Shown: piece after piece, positions 33,433 through 45,200 of the stretch
Layout of the letters: each line of letters opens with the position of its first letter
Position numbering within the stretch: position 1 is the stretch's first letter
Assembly: GCA_018697195.1 (NCBI GenBank)
Contig: CM031878.1
Location: 37,643,600 to 37,707,599 of the forward strand
DNA from: Certhia americana
Lineage: Eukaryota > Chordata > Aves > Passeriformes > Certhiidae
Direction of reading: 5' to 3'
Length of the DNA: 64,000 nucleotides
Notes under the pieces: model-generated
What the model was told of the DNA's origin: nothing
Database searches by the model: none
The model's input: the letters and a program-made list of their open reading frames with translations, nothing else
Position numbers and translations under genes: made by a program

Positions 33433-33591
33433 ATGAAGAAAACTATGCTTTGCTGAAGGTTCTGAGAGTCCAAACATGGCTTTGTTTTCCTGGTATGAAA
33501 AGCTGGTGTTTGAATGCATCTGGATATTGGCCTGTGGTGCGTAGGGAACATCTGTGTCACTGAAATTCTTCTACACCTTTTGAGGAATACG
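33433..33591 (+). other. Possible alternative AOPEP 5' exon (speculative)
   Basis: A strong-looking acceptor (T run then GCACAG, ending 33432) and a consensus donor (ACG|GTGAGT, GT at 33592) flank 159 bases. Spliced after 31421, the upstream ORF would stay open until a TGA at 33561-33563. Only the splice-site match supports it. Confidence 0.25.
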
Positions 33592-36500
33592 GTGAGTACG
33601 TAACTCAAACAAGTTGGTCTCTGTGCTTCAGAGCAGGATATTAGCTTACATTACTGGTGGAGGTGCCAGGCTGTGCATGGAAATAGCTATCTCTGTTGAT
33701 CAAATCAGCTGATTCTGGCAGAATCAGCTGCTGGGAGAAATATCTTCAAACAGGCTTAGCATAAATTGGTAGGGTTCGTCTGACTGTCCTTAGTTTGCTA
33801 GAAAACTCAGTTTGTGTAAATTTTTATGGAGTTACTTAAATGGACTGTTATTCCAGGGAAGGAGTTTGTGTGGGGTGTGAAAAACAGAAAAGCTGAGATA
33901 GAAATGGGCACCATCTTTAGGGATTAATGCCTGCTACTTGTGTCAGCATTTGTGTGTGAGTTTGTGTGACTTTGATTTTGCACAGTAAAAAATAGTGGTA
34001 TAGTTTGTAAGATGTTAACTGGTTTATGTATTCAAATATTTGCAACAACTCCATGTTGGACGTTTCCAAGGCTTGGCAGATATCGATTACAGAGCTGTAA
34101 CTTCTTGGATTGGTTGGAGACTTGAATCTTCTATCGAGTGGTGTCCTCTTTCATTCATTTTTGTTTTCTAAGGTTTTGGAAATGCCTGAAAAGCAACAGC
34201 TGCAGTTGTGCTCTGAGAGAAGACCTATTTTATGTATATTTCATGTTTGGCATACACCTCCATGACAAGATAGAGTCTTAGGCAACTGTGTTTTGCCGCT
34301 GCTTTTCACAGCCATGTAAGCTGTGACAGTGTCACATGTAAGACAGTCCTTCACAGGCTGGTGTAACAGGAGTGCAGTGAAATTAGCCGTGTGCTTGGAA
34401 AGGGAGTAGATAATTCAGTGCATTCTTGATAGTGTTGTTCCAAGCTCCTGACACTATATTATGAAGTCGTCTCTGATGAGCGTGCATCTTCTGTGTTTCA
34501 AGGTGGGTTTGCTTGTGGGTTTTTTTTTAAATTTGTAAGCCTTTCACTTGCTTCCACCTAGTAGTGCCTCTAATGGATGCTTCAGCAAGTTCAGAGGGTT
34601 TGCTAATTTTCTCATCTGGATTATTATTGTTAGAGTGGAGTTGGCTAACTTCATCTAGATTGGAATAGTTAGCTATTGGCATTTAAAATAACAGGTTCTT
34701 GGAATAATGAAATATCAGTATCAAGTATGATAATTGATCACTCTAGTTTTTGATGTGGTCTATACAAGCTTAGCTAGACTCATTTGTATAACAGTTTTCC
34801 TTCTGCCCTTCCTGGTTCACCATTTGAAATGGGTATTCTAGGTAATTCAGCTGTCTCAGGGTTTTTTCCTTCAGATTTCACTGGACAGAATTATATTTCC
34901 AGGTTCTTTCCTATCTGTTTATTTCCCTTTTAACTGTTAAACCTGAGACTGTGAGTTACGGTGTATTGCCTATCAAAAAGAAACTTTTTTTCCCCTATAG
35001 ATATTTTTAGGAAGCTTAATCTTGTCTACTTGATTTGTCTGCTCTACTTTACAGCCATGTTTTATGTTGCCAGGGGACTTTTTTTCTCATATTTGCTCTC
35101 AGAGACCTGTGTTTCTAATTCAGGCTGATGCTTTTTGTATTGAGTGGAAAACAATGTTATAGAAATATAATTCCACAAAGGATCATACCTCTCTTGCTTC
35201 CCATTCTGCACGTCTTTTATGCAACTGTTATGTGCTGATGATCAAGATTGACTCTATTAATGTTGGCCACCATCTGCTGTTACTGTCTATTCTTTACAAA
35301 CATCTGTCTTCTAAAATATTAAAACATATAACCAAATAATCTGCTTTCCCTATAATTTTATTACTTTTATTACTTACAAAATGTACTTACAAAGTACATC
35401 TAATAAGAAAGATGCATTGAATTTTAGGTCTGTCTTTAAAATATATTAGCAATTTTGTACATCTCTGTGTGGAAGAAGTATGACATGAAACACTGTTTAT
35501 GAAATGATCACCAAGACTTATAACAGCATTATAATTTCTAATTTTTTTTTCATACCTGGAGTTTAGCTAATGAACCTCCTTTTCTAAATGTGAAATGTAT
35601 TAATTGTACTGAAGTGAAAACCAGATACTCATATTAGGGGTGTAATATAGCAAAAATATTACAGAAGACAATGTTGAATAAGAGATGTATTTAAAAAAAG
35701 ATATCAAAAATATTGTATCTTTTCTGTGATGGCAGTATATTTGTGTGGAAGATAGTGAAAAACTTATCTAAATCTGAAGAATATTTCTCAGAACAGAGTA
35801 TTTATGAAGCAGTAGTGAAAGATACACTGTTTGCATACACAAAGCTCAAATGTGTACATACATATTTGCTTACAAAGAGCTCAGAGAACTTTCCAGGTGT
35901 ACAGCAAGGGTTTTGCTTCAGAAGGTAAGGTAGCATGTTTCCTGTATTATATCAACACCATGATTAGAATTTATTCTCTTAACCTGTTAGGAAAAATGTA
36001 AAGAAATACAGAATTAATAACAAATGTTCGACTGAATTAGTTATATGATTGTACACAGTTTTGGAGTTAAGATTTTTACACCCCCTCTCAATCTGTACTC
36101 AATTTGTCACAAAAAATGTAGGAAAGAATTCTTTGTAGGAAAGAATCCTTCCACTGTTTACCTTGCTTGACTTGCAAATTTGCATAGCATTGCAGCTCCT
36201 GTTGATTCTGCTTAGAATTTTGATAGGCCATATTTTAGTACCTGCAGTAGTAATTATGTTGGAGGGATAATAATACTATGATTTTTTTACATTTCTTGGG
36301 AGGACTTGATTGGAGAAAAGACACCATAAAGTTATATTTATTCAAATGTGGTTGGAATCATATGGTAAATAAAATCACTATTTACAGCCTGCTCAGTTAA
36401 ACTCCCCAAATTATCACATATTTATGAAAGGACATCATAGTCTATACAAAGAAGAGCATGGTGTTTACATATTTGGTAGTTGTACAGCTACCTTTTTCCT

Positions 36501-38260
36501 CCTCACCAGTCCCTAGTTCCTGTCATTACATTTTTTTGCTTCTGTGAATGTACAAATACTTTCTCTGTGTGTCATCTCAGTGGTTTAGTCATGTTGGACC
36601 AGTTAGGAACAGTCTATGTGTAGATCCTAAATTTCAAACAAAGGATCAGTATGTTGTTTTACAACATTGTTGAACTAGCATTACTGATTGAAAGCAAATG
36701 TAGGGATACCTAGACTTTAAAAAAATGTAATAGTATATATACATATAAATAATTTTGTCCTGTTCAATTACATATTCTGGGAACGGTCCTTTTAAAAAAA
36801 ATTGTGAAAAAGATCATTACCTGTTAACTCTGATACTACATTCTGTTGTAATTTTTATCCTCCTGTTTCAGTGAAATGCATTCTTCCTTTACCATTTTTT
36901 GCTTGCATTTTATTTTCACTTGGCTTTATTTCAAGTTTGTTTTAATGTTATTCCTGCATTATTTTTTTATTGCTACGAAGGTTGTGTGTGTGGTCATTCA
37001 GTGCCCTGATCTTTGACTTTTTTCTTGATAATAAAAAGGCTGTCTGTTCAAGTGTCCACTGTCTATTTCAGCATCCAGATAAATGGTTCGTTCCTGTCTT
37101 TCCTTGAATAAAAGTGATAATTTCCCGAGGTGGTTGAGGTTTATTTGATAAGCCAGCCAGAGCATGAAAGAGGAGTAGATACTTATCTTGTCTGGGTCAC
37201 AAGCATTTATCCATATACTTGAATGTCATACATCTGTTATGTCGTGTCAAGTTAATTTTTATGTAACATGACTTTGAGCCCTAATGAAACATTAGACTAT
37301 ATTTCTGGCTCCTAATGAGATGACTATCACATATATGTATTTTAATATAATCTACTCAGTTTTTCTAAATTCTGGATAACCTTACAATGGCTTGTTGGCT
37401 GTTTGGTTTTTTTTCATTTTTCCCCACTGTAAATGCTGTGTTTTTTCAAAATACATCCTTTTACCATCAAATTTCTTGTTATAAGCAGGTTAAATAAAAT
37501 GACATTAAAATGCACAACTGTTTTGCAGCTGTATTAATATTTGCTTTAAAAAGAAATCCTGAAAATACATTGTGTTAGCACTGATTATATTTTTATAGAT
37601 TTGGGGCTGATGTAAGTCTGAAGTTGGGAAAAGACTAGTTTAAAGACAGTGTATGTTGTTCATATTTTATAATGACTTGTAATTTTATAGAGTGAATTTT
37701 ATTGCATATGTGCTCAGCTGTTTTACTGTATAGAGGGCTAACATTGCCTACACACAAGAGGGCATGCTAAGTCCTCTGGAATATAATTACTGAAAAGCTC
37801 TTCCTTTAGGGTAAATCAATATCTGTAGAGAAAATAATGAAAACAAACTTTGAATGTAGTACTGTTTTTAATGTTGACCAGTGTTTTGTTATGAATATTT
37901 TATGTATGTGCCAGAAAACTTAAGTAATCTTATTCTAAAAATTTAAGACTTATGAGGTGATTTAGTCTTACTCTTGTTATTTAAAATCCCAGTAAAATAT
38001 ATATTACTATCTTTTGATACATTTGGTCATTTCTATCAATTTATGAAAGCTGTCTAGAAATACTTTGATTTGAGTTCTTACCTGATAAATACAGCCACTG
38101 GTCCTTAACAACAAATCCTGAAGCAAGCAGATGCCATTCTAGCCTGATGCCAGATGTCTTTAGCTGTACTATTGTAATAAAGGCAGCTGAACTTTAAATA
38201 GATTTAGAATTAGTGCATTTCAGAAATGGTTGTGAGATTATTTCCTTTTTTTCTTTTTAG

Positions 38261-39214
38261 AGTGCAAGAAGCGGAGAAACTACAATTTCAATATTCTAAT
38301 CTTACTCAAAATTCTTTTTGGCACTGGGAGGCTGAATATTCTCCTTCTGGAGTCATCATACATCAGAATTGTCTGAGGCATTGTAAAACTGTTGCCCAAT
38401 AGACAAACATGGAGACACAGCTTGACCCCATGAAGGATGACTTGCCCTTAATGGCAAACACTAGTTACATGCTTGTAAAGCACTATGTATTGGACTTGGA
38501 TGTGGATTTTAAAAGGAAAGTTATTGAGGGCAACATAGTTTTGTTCTTTGAGACTGGGAGCCAGTACAGGAAAACCAGCAGTGCTGGCAAAGAAGGCTGC
38601 CAGTCACAGTTTGATGAAACCTGTAAAATGAAGATGTCTGAACTCTGTCACATTCCTAGGATAAATGTGAATACCTGTTCATCTAAAACGGAATATAGTG
38701 ATTTTGCTATCGGTGATAAAGAAGAGGAAGCTACTTCTGAGAAAAACAGTAACTATAGCAACAATGAACAGGCTTCTGGGGTTTCTGGTTCAAAGGACTG
38801 CTGTGACACAGAGAATCATGGAAACAAGGATTTTCTGCTGGTATTGGATTGCTGTGATTTATCTGTATTAAAGGTTGAAGAAGTAGATGTTGCTGCTGCA
38901 TCAGGCATTGAAAAATTTACAAAGTCTGCCAAGCTAACTGGAGTTTCAAAGGATCTGGAAAATCTCAGGAATCAGATTGTACATGAACTTGTGACTTTAC
39001 CTGCAGATCGCTGGAAGGAACGGCTATACTATCTTACTCAATGTAGCCAGGCACCTAGCTGTGGGGAGCTTCTGTTTAGTATCGGTACCTGGAGCTTGGA
39101 GATAAGGAAATCAGGAATTCAAACTCCAGCAGACTTTCCTCATGCAATAAGAATATGGTACAAAACCAAACCAGAGGGAAGATCTGTTACATGGACTACA
39201 GACCAGAGTGGCAG
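38261..39214 (+). CDS. AOPEP: AOPEP exon 2: 148-nt 5' UTR plus first coding exon (residues 1-268)
   Basis: The acceptor is TTCTTTTTAG at 38251-38260 and the donor GTATGT starts at 39215. The initiator ATG at 38409 has A at -3 and G at +4. An in-frame TAG lies at 38400-38402 and no other ATG precedes it in the exon, so the start is well fixed. The exon encodes the N-terminal beta-rich domain, including the acidic Ser/Lys/Glu-rich insert (about residues 50-130), and ends in DQSG plus AG. Confidence 0.95.
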
Positions 39215-42200
39215 GTATGTAACTGTTTGCTGAAAGCTTTGTATGCAATAAATTTAAATGGGTGCAAGAGTGGAGAATCATATAATTTCTGAGCGCTGTG
39301 AAGATGAGTACATTCTACTGCAGTTTTCATTTCATCCTTGGTTTGAATCCTTTTGCTGTCCTGTAGAAGAACAGGCAATCTCTCTGCTCGTGAAACCCCA
39401 ATGCACTTGAAGATCTCAGGCCTGTCTTAGTGATTGTGTTCACTTTTTCTGAGTGGGAGTAAATAACTTGTGTGTATTTCAGTAAGTGTGTGCAGGGAAT
39501 GGGGAATTATCATTTAAGGAAAGACAAGATATGAATGACTTTGGTTACTTTGTGTTCTTTTTCCTTCCTGGCTTACACAGCATAAAGTTCAATATACATA
39601 ACATTTAATAGAATAACTTCACAATTAGTCCTTGATCGATACTGTAATCAGCTTAGATATACAGTCTTTTCCTGTTTAGTCTTATAATCAACTTTCAAGA
39701 TCTCCTTCATCTATAATGTTTACATTTGATGATGGCAAATGAACTGCAAACTGAAAGAAGAACTGGCATTATATTTAGTATAAGTGAAAAGGACATGATA
39801 TTGTACAGAAATCTTATAGAAGGGAAACTACAATCCACTCTTGACCTCTACAGTTGTAATTGTTTTATTGCAGTGTTGAAGGCTGGATGTTAACAGCTGT
39901 TATTTCTTTATAATGTCTGGAAAGGAGGAACAAAGTTGGAAGATAAGGAACAAATTTGAACTAATTGAATACTTGCTTTTCTTTCTCAATCAAGAGACAC
40001 ATGATTACCTTTTATTTCAGTTATATTCATATAAATTTAGTCTTTTCACTGGAATCATGCTGGTGAGGAAAATGAGGCCTTTTGATTACATTTGTGGTGG
40101 TTAGGGAATTCTGTATTAATCTGTAAGCATCATCAAGTCTAGAAATGTCTCAATTGTGTTCATTATTTCTTTCCCTTCATTTCCTCACTCCCCAAGGAGT
40201 TATTTTTGGAGTTTAGGAAATTTAACTCGATATAGTACCCTTATGTCTGAAAATTCTGAATTTTGACTGCATGCAAAGGTAGAGCAGTTGCCCATGATCA
40301 CAGTATACGTGTCCTACTAACGTCAGCAACACTCAGCTGATGTAGAACTCCTCCTCTGTGTGTTTTGAGCATTTAAATGTTTCTTTTAAACATATTAATA
40401 ATGAACAGTTTTGACTCTTTATAACCATTTCACTGCAAATCATTGTTTTTACTTTAGTGACATTTCATGGCAGTTGTACACAAATGGATGGAAATTTTAT
40501 CGATCAATAATGGAGCAGAAAAAGCAGGCTTGACATGAATCCAGCAGTTTGATGGTATAAAATAGTATTAACTGATTTATTTTCAGCCCTGTGTAGGCCT
40601 GAATGCCTGTCAGAAAATAAGTTTTCATAGCACAGTCATTAGAATCTTTCTTGGTATCTTTTTAAAATCAAATTCTATATGTGATGATCCCATAAACATA
40701 GTGTTAAATCTCATATTGCCATAGGAGGGTTCTTCAAATTGTTCCAAATTATCTATCTGGTGCTTTTTTTTTCAGATGTCAAATCCTTTGCCAAAGGACT
40801 CTCTATACTGTGGTTCCACCCCTGAAGAAAAGTAAATAACAAAGTACACACATTGTGTAACTACTTCCAATGTTTTGTGTAATTTAACACTAGTACAATG
40901 TTTTGAAATGTAGCCTATGCACAGTTTTATCAAGATTTCCATTTTATTTGTTTTAAAGAATGATGTATTCTAATACACGAAAACCCCCAGCTGAAACAAA
41001 GCTTTGTGGGATGTGATATGTGAAGATCAGATATGTGTATACAAATGTGTTATCACAGCAGGACACACTTCTGTTTTTAGTAGAGGAGCTGAACACACAT
41101 AATTTCATCATTTCCCTCTCTGAGATTTTGGAGGCAAACAAAAAAGGCAACCACAGGGCTGACTTGTGCTAGTGGAAAGAGGGAAGGAAGAATGACCAGG
41201 AAGCCTACCAAAAGGACACTTGACCTCTCTAATCTTGGATGATAGTTCCTTCTGTCACTGTTATGATGACACAGGTGTGTGTACAGCTGGGTCATAAGGC
41301 ATGTTAGGGAGCTAATCTAGTTGAAAATAAGTAGAGGGGAAAAGAGAATTGAAGAGAATAAGATGTGTTTGGAAAATACTACTGAAATTAGGTTGGAAGG
41401 TAGAAAATTAGAAATTAGAGAGTGTATCATGAAAATAGATGTTTGTTTGAGTTAGCATTGTCCGTGCTCTTGGAAGCTGAAAGTGCAGGAAGCGAATAAA
41501 GAATTCAGTTTTCTTCATAGTCCAGAATCCTGGTAAGGTCACAGACCAAATCCTAAGAGGGTATCCTCAACTGTGGGGTATCTCTGCTGGTGTTTTGTTT
41601 AATTTTGTTCCCCATAGTGGGAACATGGGAATATAAATATTTGAGCAATTAATGAAGAATTTTGAAGTTCGTTGGGTTATTTATGTGATATGCAGTGACT
41701 TCTAAAGACTGACAAATGCTATGAATAGAATGGTAAAGTAAAACGAACCAACAAACAAAAACATACCACAAAAAAACATCCAACCAAAAAACCCAAGCAC
41801 AAACAAACAAAAAACCCAAACCAAACGCAAAGAAAAAACGTAGGCAAACCCCGAGTACAAAATAAATGGATTGGGTATTCCTGAAATGTGGAAGGCAATA
41901 AACAAATATTTGTCAAAAATTTTAATTCTCTTCTCTGAATTTGTTGTCCTAACTAAAAGGAAGACAATGAGAAACATGTGTATTATTAATTGGTGAGTTT
42001 TTCAACAGTAAAATGTAAAGAAGAATGCCTGCTCTGGTGGAATATTGTGACAGTCACTGGCATCTTGCAGATACATAAATTGATAAGGCATAGTAAAAAA
42101 GTTCTTGTGATTTAGATGCCAGAATATCCTGCTGCTTCAAGATGGTAATTTAGAGTAAGAACAGCTGTGAACAGCAGTTCTGTTGCAGGGATCGGCCTTG

Positions 42201-45200
42201 TAGTTGTAATAGGGTTCCCCCATACATCTTAAAATGGAGATAACATTTGCAGAAATAGGGGATGTAATTTTTCAAATACAGGAAAGGGATATAGAGTTTC
42301 TGAGCTGGGCATTTTCCTTAGATATTAGACAAAGTAGGTTGATATGGGTGAGCCTTAGAGTATGTTTCAGGTATTTGATGGCAGGTATCTCAAAGCTTGT
42401 AGATTCCTGTTCAGAGAACAGATTATCAACTGAACATAAGCATATGGGAGAGGGGCATCTGCCAAGTGCTGTTTTGAACTGGTTTTGTTGTGTTGTAAAG
42501 ATATGTGGATTACTGATGAGTAATGATTCCATGAACTGAATCTTCATCAGAGAGATTCTGAACAACAGACAGTCCCTAGTCTCCTCCTGGGGCAAACCCA
42601 AACATTACCACAACTAGTACTTGATTTCTCCAGTAGTCTAGCTGGCTGTTCACTTGGGAATATTTACCCATATTTCTCATGGTCTTCCTTTTTGTTAGGA
42701 CAACTGATAGAGAGAAGATAGTGCAAATTTCTTGTAAATACTTGTTTGTTGCCATCCACATTTCCAGGAATATCAAATACATTCATTTTTTACTCAGGGG
42801 TTGCCTATTTCTTTTATTATTTTTCATTTTTGCTTACTTGTTGCCCAGAGGAGTGACCAGAGGTCACTCCTGTCTTTGTGAGTATTTGTGGATGCTTGTT
42901 TTTTCCAGTATAATCAGTAATTAGATAAATATTCTGAGTTCTCTGCTTATCTTTCTTTTGCTGCATGAAATTTCCTTAACTCTTGAAACCTATCTTGGCA
43001 AAGGTTATGGTTGGCATAAATATTACATAAGTAGATTTGTGTATTACAAGACTATTAAAAGTTAAAGACTGGGGTGAGGGGATAGGTAGTAAAAAGAGGA
43101 AAGGAACTGTGAAGTTTCTTCCTAGAAGGGGTAGAGATAAATTATTTAAAAAGGACAAATATGGGTATCAATTGACAAAAGAAGTCCAAACCTAATTATT
43201 TGTCTTCACTATTCTGTCATGTGCTTAAGTTAGCTGGTTATTTTTCAGAATCAAATGAAGAAAATGATCAATATCAGGATAAGAATTATATTTCTGGTCC
43301 TCTTAGCTGCTGGAATTGTGCTACATGACCCCAAAATAATGGTCAGCTATAGTGGATATCCTAAAGTAACATTGCACTATTACCAATGCTCTAAAATGAA
43401 ATCACCACTGTAAAAGAAGTTTAACGAATATCTAATTAAAGGCTGATATCATTGTTTTTATGATAGTTTCCTTTAAAAATTTAGAACCCGTCTATTTCAT
43501 TACTATTTTTTAGCAGACTGACATAATTGGTATATTTAGGTATGAAATCTAAGAGTAGAAAAAAGTCCTAGTTTTGAAGAACAGATTATGTGCTTGTCCA
43601 GTCTTTCTCCACTTACCTAACTCGCTTTCTACTTGGACTTTTATGGTAGAGACATGTGACCTTCCTGTGTGTGTATTTTAGCATTTAGTGTCTTAGGGAA
43701 AAAGAAGCTACTGGGCTATGGGGCTTAGAACTAAGCCTATAGAGCAGCTTGAGTGCTAGCAGTAAGCATATTTGTTCACTGAGTTTCATTTTACCTGCCT
43801 GTGAAATTGTATTGACATTATCCATAAAATGCATTATGGCCTGCAGGTAAAGGTGCTCTTTGAGAGCAGATGATGTTAATGTTCTAGGTAGCATCTATTC
43901 TTCTCGGGTTTTTATGTGATGTTGTTCTTCCCGACAGTGTAAAAGTCTTTTGCCCAGCACCGAGATAGAAGGAAAAAAAACTGAGAGCCGTCTCCTCTGC
44001 TTCTTCAAGGCTGTTTATTTTTCCTTAACAGTACAGTTTCTTCTCCGACCCACAGAGATCTGTTCTGCAGGTCAGCTCACGGGGAAAAAGCCCAGCCCCG
44101 AAGGTGACGATTATCTTTATACCACAAACTACGTATACTATATTTACAAAAGATCCCCAATACCCGTCTCCCGTGTTAGAAGGTAGGACTCTATTCTAAG
44201 CCAACTATAATGTGCCACCTCACTGCAGAAGATGGAGGCAAGGAAGAAGAAGGAAGAAACCCAAAAGCCATGTGCTTCCTCCATCTTGTCATCACTTGCT
44301 TACCATCCTAAAATCCACATATATCTAAAATTCTCACCCTGTGATAAAACTATGCACTATTCTACTATTTAATACACACTCTTAAAAACCCTGCTTCATT
44401 TCAGAGCTTAAAAGCCCTTTTTCCATGAACAAAGGTTAAAAACACTGTTTGTCAGAGATTCTAAAATCTCTCAAACATGCAAAGAGAAATTCGTCATATT
44501 TCCAGACTCCAACATATTCTCTGTAATGTTTATATTGTATTTGACACAGCATTATAATATTTAGTTTAGCAGTGTTCTTCCAGCCAGTTTTCTCACTCAT
44601 TGTGGCATTTCCTTCTACAGAATGTGGAGAATCCCCTATACTGTTCCTTAGACTGGATTGTACCAATGGCACCTGGCAAATCACTGGGAAGATGTGTGAA
44701 GCAGTAATCACTAATCCCACTTTTCCTCTACTAGAATCTCTTTATAAACCTGTGTATATTTAAAGTTTTCATGAATGAGAAGTCATCTTTTCATGCCTTC
44801 CCAGCACATGTATGTTATAGAGTAAATAGTAAGACCAGTGGCTCTTGACTAACATCACTAGGAGAAAACAGGTCTTCCTGGAAGGTGAAAAAACAGGTTC
44901 TTCACTTTTCCTATGAACTCTATGTGCTCCACTTTTACAGGGAAAAAACAATTATTTTATGTATATCAGAGCTGGTTACAGATTCAATTTTAGGAGTTTA
45001 ATTCCAACTAAGTTGATTAAAAATCCATGCAGATTTGTGGTCTAACACATTTAGGTCCTATTCTATTCATTCTGGTACATGATGGGGGAAGTTAGATTAT
45101 TTTCCTTTTCTGTTTGTGTGAATTAACATTTAATACTTAAACTGCAGCTTTCATCCCTGTTTTGCTTGAAGATCAGCTGGCCTGCATTAGTTAAGCTGCA

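Larger units (their letters stand above)
31422..38260 (+). other. AOPEP: AOPEP intron 1 (5' UTR intron)
   Basis: Bounded by GTAAGT and a strong acceptor (TTCTTTTTAG, 38251-38260). It contains a CR1 remnant at 32248-32390 and a possible alternative exon at 33433-33591. The rest is AT-rich with nothing recognised. Confidence 0.65.

Noticed and set aside
35713..35936. Possible exon ending at AAG|GTAAGG near 35924
   Set aside because: No convincing acceptor, no homology, and AOPEP reads correctly without it.
41702..41977. Phe/Cys-rich hydrophobic minus-strand frame as a membrane protein
   Set aside because: Half is low-complexity A/C tract and half is the inverted repeat arm. There is no start context or splice structure.
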